Of a DNA stretch of 64,000 bases, positions 12,901 through 24,900 are shown piece after piece. Position 1 is the first letter of the stretch; each line of letters begins with the position of its first letter. The position numbers were made by a program, and so were the translations under genes. The DNA is from Sisyra terminalis. Lineage: Eukaryota > Arthropoda > Insecta > Neuroptera > Sisyridae. The stretch spans positions 7,006,001 through 7,070,000 of the forward strand of contig OY292278.1 in NCBI GenBank assembly GCA_958496175.1. The letters are read 5' to 3'. Under the pieces are notes generated by a model. It was not told where the DNA came from. It saw only the letters and a program-made list of their open reading frames with translations, and searched no databases.

Positions 12901-15900
12901 CCTCGAAAATTTTTTCTTTTCTGCATTAATTTGTATGCCCACAGTGTTATAAATATTTTTTTAAATTACAAAAAAAAAACATAATAGATTGATTGAAACC
13001 CAAAAACCAATTTTCGTTCGGCAAAATATTCATTTAAAATTGCATCAAAAGCTTTATATAACCGAAAAAAAATAATGTTATCTTTATCGTTAAAGCTTTG
13101 AAATTAATTTTCTTGGTAATGACGCAGAAAAGCTTTTCAAGCTTTAAGACAAACAAAAGTTCAACAAAGAGACGGAAATTTATGTTTTGATGTTAATTTT
13201 CTATGGAATATTACAAATTTTACAACAAAAGGAGAAGTTTAAGGTTTTAAAGCTTGCGAAGCAATGAAAGCTTTTCCTTAATAACACCCATTTGATATTT
13301 CGATAAGATTTGATGAAAATTACCAACATTTAAAGCTTACAAAAATCCGGAAAAATTGACAAATTAATGGAACAATTTTCCATGCAATCCAATTCAATGA
13401 TAGGCTTAGACTTTCATTTGAAAGTGCAATAATTGAAAAGACAATTTTTCTCCAAGTAATTATTGTAATTTCACAATTTTTGAGTGAAAGAATAAATATA
13501 TTTTGTGTAATATATTCGAGAAAGTCAAAACTTCTTTTAGGTAAAAATGATAAAACCATATGTTTTAAAGAAGTAAATAATCGATCAAAACGTGAAACTA
13601 TTGCACAATTGTTGCATAAATGTTGGTGCATATGACTAGAAAACTGTAATCACTTTGTCTTCCCTTAAAATTCGAAAGTTAACATCAAATTTTTTAGTGA
13701 TATTAATAGTGAAATTATGGATTATTTCAGTGAAAATTGGACACAAAATTGTTGCTCTTTAGACTGTAAATCAACAAAAGTTTTTCTTTTCAAACTATCA
13801 AAAATTGGAGGCAATTTATCAAAAAATAATTAAAATTTTATTTATTTTTAGTGGACAAGAAAGGATATAGATCCATGTACTAATTATTAATTTTGCTCTG
13901 GATGGATCTACATCCTTTCTTGTCCACTATCCTACTAAAATAAATAAAATTATGTAAAATATGGACACAACCAATTTATTGAATAGTTAAAATCTTTTTG
14001 TTACCGAAAGCCAATAAAATTTTCCGTGAAACTTTCAGTTGTAAACTGAAAATTGACTCAAATTTCTCAAAAATTATAATTCCATGATTTAATGGTTCCA
14101 ATGTCGAAAAATTTCCAGAAAAATCAAACACAAACACTACCATAAGAAAATTCCTTTGTCATATCATTTACACTTAAAAACTAAATCCGGAAACGGAACT
14201 AGAGCTTAATTAATAAATCCTTTAATTAAATTTGATCCTCGTCGAACCATAAACTAGCCGGTGGTCGGCGATGCGTTTGCCGAAACTCTTCGATTTGCTG
14301 ATCGAAAATGATCAATTTGATGACAACCACTTCCAACAAGCACATAGTGAACAAAATCATGAACAAGATCATGTTAGCCTTGGTCGGCTGGTCGTAGGTT
14401 CCCGGAGGACGATCCGTGTACATGGCCAAACCGCACACCCCCGAAAAAATTGGCGAAACCATCATTTTCTTTGATCTCTTTTCCAAAAGTTCTACTTGAC
14501 CATTTTGATGTGACCGATTGCAATCTAGGCTAAACCAACAATAATTAGTCGTTTCCGGTTTCAAAAGTAACTATTGCACTTTGAAAATATGTAAACTTAC
14601 TTGTGTTTTTCTTTTGGCTAGCCCAAATTCACCAGGTGATCCACATTTGCAGTAAGAGCTATTAATGCAAAAGTTTTCTTCCACAAAAATTTACACATTG
14701 GCACAACAATCACCTGCACCTGCACCTGCACAAAATCCAAACCGAATTCCTGGAGGTGTTAATTGTTTCCCTGGTCTAGTGCTCCACAGAATGTGGACGG
14801 TCGCCGTATTGCGACTGGAATTCCAGCGGAAAAAAAAATCACCACCAATGTGCAAAATCTCAATCTCATAATACTCTCCCAATTGTGGCGGATTCGTTGA
14901 AATGTGACGGTTTCGGGAGAGAGAGCATCGCATGGAAACTCTATCTTCGGTCTCTTTATTTAGAAAGTGACCACTATCGCTATCGTTGGTGATGCAATTC
15001 GTGACATAATCGTCTCAAACCATATACCTATACTTGCACTTTCACTCTCGTATTCTTCAAGTGGGGTTTTCGTGGTGTTTGGCTTAAGATTCTGGCCGGT
15101 CACTGGCCGGCAGGGCGGGGACGATGCGGTAGTAGTTGGTCCAAAAAACTCGATGTTTTGTTCCACCAAAGAGGGACACCATGAAAGTAGGGAAATGGTA
15201 CAATGGCACGAGAAAGTCGTTATTGTTGCCCAAGAAATATTTATATATGAGCATTTGTTGGCACAAATCTTGACGAATGAAAAGTTCAAGACGTTGAGTA
15301 AAGATTTTCCTCAATATGGACCAATTGTTACGTCAATCGATTGACTTTTCGATTTTTAATCATTGGAAACTGGAATTGGAATAATTTTTTTTTTCAAAAT
15401 CTGACAATCTTTTTACGAGTATTTTATTAGTGTGGGTCAAAAAAATCGATTATTTTTTTTTACCAGTGACTCGGAAAAATGAGTTGCTAGACACCTTAAA
15501 AAAATTCTCACCAAGTATGAACTCTTAATTTTAATAGGAAGATCCTCCGCATCGCAGTTTTGCATTTTTTGTTAAGTCCAATGGAAAAAAATTCATACCT
15601 CATCATTTATCGATTGTACAGAAAAATGTTTTGAAAGAATTTTTTAGGAAATTTAATGCTCTACAAAAAAGGTATTGGATATTTTTTCCGTAAGCCTCAC
15701 CATTTGAAAGATATTAAGGAATTAATTTTGATTATTTTAAGACAAATTTCATTTGTTTATGAATTTTATAACTCGACATTGAATGACTCTTATACAATGC
15801 GCAATACAAATTTTTGTTAGACTATTAGATGTGAAAAATAGATCTTTTATAGTACCAGAACCTGGCTTGAGAAAATGAATATCATGATTATTAGAATTTA

Positions 15901-18900
15901 ATTGATTTAAAAGGAGCAACAGATCAATATCTTGACCCACAACAATGATAGTTTTATTAGTATCTCTAATCTCTATCAGTATTTTCTGAGAACATTTACC
16001 ATAGTAGTGTATATTTTTTTTATACCATCAGAAAGAAGAGATTTCAACAAACAAAAAACACACCAACTTTTTTAAAAAAGCAGATATTTTGACGTGAGAA
16101 TTTTCGATTGAAAATTAGGGTGCTTTTTGGATATTAAGTCAAAATAAGGTGAAAAAATGAATATTTTAAATCAAAAAAATTACTGTATGTTTGAAACATA
16201 CAAAGGTAAGTTTTCACCAAATTTCGTGACAAAATATTTTTTTTTGCAAAAAATAAAAATAAAAAACCAAAAACTCGGTTATTCGAATTTTTCACATAAA
16301 TTTTGAGGTTAGGTGAAAAAAGTGTCGATACAAAAGTTGTAGATCTTTTTATTACCTACAACTTTGCTATTTAACTTTTTTTCATAGGACTTGCAGTTTT
16401 ACCGGAAATTGAGATTAACCGTTTTTTACCCTTAAGAACTCACCCCCTCTCCCTTCCCGACCTCAGATCGCCCGTAATTTATTTTTCCTTTCATTTATGT
16501 TATATTCTCTACCTTTTCCAATGGGTTTCATTCTACTATAATTTTTTTTGGTCTCAAAAACTATCGACGCTGGTCTAAATGTACAATTTATTTTTTTTAA
16601 ATGGATACAAATATACTTAAGCATAAAAAAACTAACTTGAAAAATATTTTGAAGTTTCTCAGTTGATAAAAACTAAAATTCGTGTAAATTTTCTCAAAAA
16701 TTATCAATTAAATTGAAATTTTTCGAATATCTCATCAAAAACTTTTAAAATCCGTACACATGAAAGTTTGATGGTGAATATCTTTTGAACGGTTAATTTA
16801 ATCGCCAAAGCATAAGAAACCATTTTTATAGAGCAGTTAATTTCCAACAAAAATTTGTATTGCGCATTGTATAAGAGTCATTTATTGTCGAGTTATAAAA
16901 TTCATAAACAAAAATGAAATTTGTCTTAAAATAATCAAAATTACATCCTTAATATCTTTCAAATGGTGAGGCTTACGGAAAAAATATAGAATATCTTTTT
17001 TGTAGAGCATTAAATTTCCTACAAAATTCTTTCAGTCCATTTTTCTGTACAATCGATAAATGATGAGGTATGAATTTTTTTCTATTGGACTGAGAAAAAA
17101 ATACAAAACTGCGATGCGGAGGATCTTCCTATTAAAATTAAGGGCTCATACTTGGTGAGAATATTTTTAAGGTGTCTAGCAACCCATTTTTCTGCGTCAC
17201 TTGTAAAAAAAAAATAATCGATTTTTTGACCCACCCTAGAGTATTTATTTAGCCATAAATTGCTACTTTTAATCGTTAACTTCAATATTAAAACCCCCAA
17301 AAAATCCACTTGGTTTTTTGAGCTTTTATGAATAAAAGCTCTCCAGATTTCTGGTGCAATTAATTACCTATTTTTTCCTCATTTACATTGAAAAAACAAC
17401 CGACCAAAAGTTCAAATAGGATGCGATAACCCTCCTTTTCCTTTGCTTTGTAATAAGCTCCATAAAAGCTCAGCGCTTTTTTACTTTTCACCATAAATAA
17501 AATTAGAATAAGCGACAAAAGTCTATCGATAAAAAACTGGGTTACACCATCGAAAAGTGGGTCAAATAAAACGCGGAAATCACCGCGACTCTTGCAAGAC
17601 GTTGAACACTCAAGTGAGATCATTTCTCTTCGCAAAAGTGGGTCAAAAGAATCGGCGCCTTTTTGACTTTACTATTGCATAATGCAATTAATTGAATAAT
17701 GAAAAGTTTTACTCCACAAATAAAATCAATTTAATTGACGTGATTTTTGTTGCAGGGAAAAGAAAAAAGCGGCCACCCATTGCCACGTGTGTTATCAACC
17801 GTTGTTGACGTCATTTCCGTCGCAAAACGTGGTTTGTTTCCTTTGCGAACATCGCGTTTGTCGGCCGCCCGAATTTGAGAATATTTTCGCCGGCACCAAT
17901 TTGCTGTACCACAAAGGCTCGCGATGTAGCCGATTTGATAATTCCGTGAAGAAATGGAAGTGCTTTAAATGTATACGAAATAATTCCACTGTGGAGGACA
18001 CATATCGTGCGATTATTGGCGCCAGAGCTTATTGTGCACGTCGAAATTCAACTGGAAGTCTTTTTGGACGTGGCTCATCTTTGGATTGTAAGAAATTTTA
18101 TGTTTAATCAACTTAAAATCAATTTTTTATTTTAACTTTTAGCCCGAATGAGTTTTGTGGATTTGGATTCGGAAGGCATGATTTCCGAGCAGTTGGAACG
18201 CGAACGGCAACGTATTCGGGTCTTAATTGAAGGCCAAGCCGGAAGAATGGTCGGAGGAAATCTTGACGAAGTCAAAATCGGAAGATTATACGCTCATCCC
18301 TTATGTAAGTCAAGTAATTTAAAGAAAATTATAACGGCGATCTGCGATTTCATTAGGGGAAACCAAGTGGGAAAAAAAACCCGAATAAATATGACAAAAT
18401 TTATTTTCATTCGCAATGTTTTTCGCACGATTAATTTCCGCTAATAAATTTACAGATGAACAAATGTTCAGTAAACATCACGGAATTTTAAGTCGAGCTT
18501 TGGTTAAGCTCGCAACCACCCTCCATCAAACTGTCACGAGTAAGTGAAAAAAACATTTAGCGCGGAAATTTTCACAATACAGACGATTTTCCGCTTCGGA
18601 TATTTTTGTTTTTACGCGCTTTTTTTTTGCATGGCACAAAATATAAACGAAAAAAAATACAGTTGAATGATTAATTGCACTTGCAAACAAGCGGTGATTG
18701 TTTTACAAAGCTTGACACGTGAGCTTTACAAAGCACTTTTTTTTGGCAAAATTCTTTGAATGAATATTTCAAGCACGTGGAGGAAAAGAACTAAAAGTAT
18801 ATTGTTATACTGAAAACTTGATTTTTACAAATGAATTTGGACGATATTTTCCTACCAGTTTAAGAGGCAAATTACTGCAAAACTAGCCAAATTTCGTAGC

Positions 18901-21900
18901 AAAATGTTTATGCTTCTAAAACTGAAAGTTTTTTTAAAAATTTGACCAAAATTTATCCCAAAACTAAGTTGTAATCCTGCTGAACAATTTACAAGTTTTA
19001 AACATGAACATTTCAGTTTCATTAACTCTTAAAATTCAATTTGTATGATTCAACCAATACTTAAATATTTTTCTATGATATCCTTAATATAAAAGTATAT
19101 AAAAGATTCCAAATTTTTTTTGAAAAAAAGTAAAAATTTCAAATTTTCTCATATCTATGTAAAGAATATTCGGTCTAGTTCCACATCTTTGTACTAGTGC
19201 GACAATATTCCATTCATTCCATGCGGCATTCTATGTTATTCCCAAAAAATGCTAACATAACCCCTATAAGGCGAACGTACTTCATAACCCTAATGATAAA
19301 TTGAAAAATTTATTCCGTTCAATATATCACGTCTCCGATCCACTTCTAAAGTATAGTTGTACCAAATATCTTTTGATTAAAAGTAAAAATTTCAATCTAG
19401 TACCATTAACGAATAATGTTTTTCTTATTTCTATGTAAAGAATATTCGGTCTAGTTCCATATCTTTGTACCAATGCGACAATATTCCATGCGGCATTCTA
19501 TGTTATTCCCAAAATATTCAAAAATAACCTCTATAAAGCGAACGTACTCCATAACCCCAATGATAAATTAAAAGTTTTATTTTCCTTCAATATACCAAGT
19601 CTCCGATCCACTTTTAAAGTATATTTGTACCAAATATCTTCCTTTCTTAAGCACAATGATCTAATATAGTGCTAAAGTTGTATATGACCAATGCTTTCTT
19701 AATAGTCCAATAAAGCATCTCAAATTTCAGAGATTCCATCTCTGTCTACCTAATTTGATCGTTAGATACTCGTTGAAGAGAATAATACCGTTAAAAAGAG
19801 ATAGGATTTCCAAATCAATTTAGAGCTCTAAAAAGTTATGCAAACATAGTTTGTAATATGTCTTTAAACGGTATAAAAGTAGAGTTTAAATTTAATTTGT
19901 AGACAAAGACTATAACAATAATTATATAAAAATTATAAACTTTTCCTCAAAAAACTTAATATTAATTCAGTGTAAATTATCATCAAATCGAAATACTATC
20001 GCATGGGGATAAATGTGGAATAATACCGAATTTATAACTGAAGTACATGAACGGTTCACAAACTGTTCCGGATTAATTTTTTTACTCAATCACTAATTTT
20101 TAGTCTTTTTGTATAAAAAAAATGGATTTTTTTCGGACTAGCAAAGATTTTCTATAAATAAGGCTTATTTAAACAAAAATGTACCCACTTATAAAGTTAT
20201 ACTTCTTTGGTATAAATAAAAAGATGTTTTCAATCCACTGCCATATTATACAATTATAAACACAATTTGCTTTTAATACCAAAATATATAATAAGCAAAC
20301 GTATGTATTGCGGCAAAGACAAGGACAAAGAATATAAATATGTAAAGTTGTAAACATATCGATCAGAGTGGAATACTAATTAATAATTATTGTCTCAAAT
20401 TTGAACTATCATGTCATTGGTTTCAACTGCCATTTAGATTTCATTCAATTGCTAATTTTAACCATTTGTCAGTTGTGTCAGGGTTGGGCTGTGAATATTT
20501 CACAGAAAATTACTGGTTTTAAAATTAAATTGGCAATTTATACAAACATATTGCATAAATGTTACGCCTAAAAATACCTAATCCGCCAAAAACGCAATGT
20601 CTTTATCTAATACCCGAACTAGGCAGAATAATTCGCTGAATAATAATAATAATAATAATAATAGTAATGGATAACATACAGTAGCACTTGGATGATATTT
20701 TACGCAACTAAACGTTTTATTAATTTAATTACATTAAAATAAGCCAAAAAGGATGTTCCAATTCTACCGGTGCCACGATTTAACGTTGGATTTTTATAGA
20801 TCTCGACCAAATAAAACGAAAATGAAGAATAAAATTTTACGATATATTGCATAGTTAACGAAATAAAGATATTTAAAAATTGAATTAATATTTTGTTAAA
20901 TGTTTTTAGACCAACTTCTAAGGATTTTCTTTAAAAAAAAATGTGCTAAAAAAATTATGAATCAGGGGGCCAGAGATGAACCTCCGATGGAGGTTGACGG
21001 GCAAAACCAATAATCAAATATAATCATTAAATTGTGGGCAATAAGGACTAGGCTTCTTGTGGAATATTATTTATTTAATCGCCAACGTTTCGTCAGTCAT
21101 TCCTGACTTCTTCAGGGCTCAAAATTTAAAAATTACTCCACAAAAATAAGCTGTAAAATGACCCAACTGGTAGAATAACAGACCAAGAATACAATTTGGT
21201 ATTGATAAATAAAAAAATGTTTAAAAAACATTATTGAAAAAACACAAACACGCATGTTATAATCAATATCAAACCATCTATCTCTTAATTTTTCAACCTT
21301 TTTTTGGTATATTTCGATCGAAATTATGAACTAAATATGTCAATATTTCCCAAAAACAATTTCAAAGACCAAAAATTTTAGTATACAATTTTTCTTACAC
21401 AAATGCATACGCAGTTGCCTATCTTCTTAAAATTTTCTTTGCTTCTTTTTCATGTTAACATCAACTTAATTCACTCGTTTTTTTTTTCATTTATTTCAAC
21501 GAGATAATAATATAATTGAGTTTTTTCTCGCATTTGCCAAGAACAACGTGATATCTTTCAATTATCGTTGATGTAGAAAGGTTAAACCATTTTTTGCTGT
21601 AATGCTAAAAATACATATGCAAATTATTCGTACAAAGGTTGCGAATATTATCATATCATGACAATTGTTTGATTATTGAAATCAAATTTAATCTAATAAA
21701 TTAAATGGGGGGGGAAAGAAAGAGACGATTTTTTCTTGCTTTAGTACGAGTTCAAGGCTTTGGGCGATGATCTAACGCCACATTGCTAATTATCCGAGAT
21801 AAATCCCTACAGTAAAATACCAGTTTACCTTGCCAATCGTTTTTTTTTAAATTACTTCAATTCGAATTTCAAAATCCGTGATGGATCTAAAGAAAGAGTT

Positions 21901-24900
21901 TATCTAATTGTTGGGATGCTGTCGTAGAGAAACTTTTCTCTTCAATGTCATGAGAATCGGCTCTATCGCTTCGACGTAAAGAACTTTCTTTTTGCGATAA
22001 TGTGCGATGATAAATTAATTCAATTAATTATTTCCAAAGTTGTCTTGAACATTGTCAAGATTAGAAACTGAACTAGAGACTGGTTTGGACCCTGTTTCGG
22101 ATCGAAATGCATTTATCGGAATCTAAGATATATATATATATATATGTTTCCTTTTCGATGTAAATATGCCCCGGGGGCTATTGGTGTCTTTTTTCTGAAG
22201 GAATCTCTCGAGAAGTGGTCGATGGTAAAAAAGTGAAATTTTCAATGTTTTTAAATGAGCCATGAGGAAATTTTATCAAGTTTATGCTTGGAAACTTTGA
22301 CTATATGAAAAGATGTTGAGAACATTTACAATTTTTTTTCGTTGGTTCAAGAATTCAAGGCTTCAGAAAATCAAAGAACGTTTGAATACATTTAATATGA
22401 TTACTTTGAGGAAATGATGATACAATTGGCATTCGTGCGTCATTTTTAAAAGATATTTTAAGACTTTAAAAAGCAATAACTATTGAACAAAGTTCTCAAT
22501 GAAAATAGCAACAATAATGCATGATTTTTATTAGAAAGATATTTTGATGTCAACAAACTATTCTTTTACCCACCCAAAGAAAAAAAGGTGTAAAAAAGAA
22601 AACCGTTATACCGAAAAAAAATTGTACTTATTTTAAAACAACAACGATGACCACACATGAAGTTATTTTATAATTAACTGAAACAATCGGTAAAAAACTA
22701 TTAATGAAACGAAAATTTGAAATTTTTCTTTGTAAAAATCTCATTAAACGAACTGTTTAACGAGCTGAAGAGAACAGCGCAAAAAAAATGGCCAACAACC
22801 AAATCTAAATTAAGATTTCTAACAGTATTTTTTTTCTAATACCATTTACAATCATTGTTGCCAGTACGGTTATATTATTTAAATAAAGCAACGAAAAAAG
22901 TGCAAAATCTAATGAAATAATTCGAAACGCCTCGTCCACAACAATTGTCTTTTGATTTGGTGCAGCGGAATTTTCTCTTCAAAATCTCACCCAAAAGAAA
23001 GAAAAAAAACAAAACCGGGCCAATTGTTTAAGTCTCATCAAATTGGCGGTACAAATTACCAAAAGAGAACGTCTATTATCATATGTAAAAGAATAAAATT
23101 GGTAGGTATAATAAAAATAGAGATCTTTATTTCGTCCAAAATAAATTCCAGGTTGATTGCATAAGAATTACTTTAAGTGTGTTATATCTTATCGAAAAAT
23201 AAATAGATTACTCAATTTTTTCTCCTTATCGCATATTAATACACTAACAATTCATTTACTTAAACTATTTCTGTGTAAAATAAATAAAATGTTGCGCAAT
23301 TAAAACAAACAATTGTTAAGTATGAAAACAATTTCATAGAATTCACTGCATATTAAAAATAACAAGGGAAGTATGGAATTGCAGTGGGCATTGATGGAGC
23401 TTTGAGCTTTACGTTCACTTGTTAATGCGCTACGCGCATGCCTACTATCCTCATATCAACGCCACTGTGATAGGAATGCAATGCATTCCTTTAACCATAT
23501 TTGTTTTACAATAAATTCTTTCACTGTTTTCAACGCAAATTTTATGAAATTCCATCAAAATATTTAAAAATAAACAATCTTTCAATATTTAAAAATATTT
23601 TGTAGATAAAATCAGATAAAACTTTAGTAATTCCCTTGTAAATTTGAACCGGATAATATCATTTTTTTTACAAAAAATGATATAATTTTTTATGGTTTTC
23701 ATCCCCAAAACTGGTTATTAAGGCGAAAATATTTCCAAATATTTGGCAACTATAAGATGATTATTGATACCTAAAAAAAAAGGGGTAAAACCGTTAGTTT
23801 TAAAACAATTATTTTAAGTGAGATTAAGATAACAGGCCAATTGAAAAATCCCCGGTCTACCATGGTAAAACACATCTTTTTGGCAAAATTTTAAAAAACA
23901 AATTCCACCAATAAATTCATGATACCTTTAAAGGTTTTGAAACCACGAGACTTCAACTTGAAACAGGAATTTATCGCAAATTCGTGAAAATAACTAATCA
24001 GATCTTGAACTGATTTTTTCTAACTTAATCAAACTTTTGGATATTGAGGACTTATTGAATTAGTCGCGGCTTTACACTTAAAAGTTTTCCAAGTCACTAC
24101 CTGGAAAAAGTAACTCTTCAAAAGAGGTGAAAATTAAGGCTCTTTTAACTATATCTAACAGGTCAATTGAAAAGTCTCCGGTCTACCATAGTAAAACACA
24201 TTTTTTTGGCAAAATTCGATCTTTTTATTCAACATAGTTGTCTTCGAGGGCGATACAGCGGTTATAGTGATCTTTCAATTTTTCAATACCATTTTTGTAG
24301 TACGATTTGTCTTTTGCTTCAAAGTAGGCCTCAGTTTCGGCGATTACTTCTTCATTGGCGCTAAATTTCTTTCCAGCGAACATTCTTTTGAGGTCTGAGA
24401 CCAGGAAAAAGTCACTGGGGGACAGATCTGGCGAATATGGTGGATGCGGAAGCAATTGGAAGGCCAACTCATGCAATTTTGCCATTGTTTTCATTGATTT
24501 GTGACACGGTGCATTGTCTTGCAGAAACAGCACTTTTTCTTCTTCAAATGAGGCCGTTTTTTAACGATTTCATCCTTTAAACGATCCAATAACGCTGTAT
24601 AATAATCGCTGTTGATGATCTGACCCTTTTGGAGGTAATCAATGAATATTATACCTTCTGCATCCCAGAATATTGATGCGATAATCTTGCCAGATGATTG
24701 TTGTGTTTTTCCTCGTTTTGGATTTGGTTCATCGTGTGTAGTCCACTCAACTGGCTGTCGATTGGACTCCGGAGTGAAATGATGGAGCCATGTTTTATCC
24801 ATTGTCACATATCGATGCAAAAATTCAGGTTTATTGTGCTTAAACAGCTTCAAACACTGCTCAGAATCATTAACACATTGTTGCTTTTGATTGATTATGA

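Larger units (their letters stand above)
19646..23833. other. intron 4 interior, no genes recognised
   Basis: Apart from the microsatellite at 20638, the ribozyme-like core at 21086 and the TA run at 22128, this stretch is AT-rich with no credible exons. Bases 20960-21120 look like the tail of a dispersed repeat ending in that core. Confidence 0.5.

Noticed and set aside
13320..13631. 103-codon minus-strand open frame
   Set aside because: No domain, signal or splice context; composition is that of the surrounding AT-rich intron.
17360..17635. 91-codon minus-strand open frame between the foldback and exon 2
   Set aside because: Short, no recognisable motif, no start or splice context beyond chance; kept out of the annotation.
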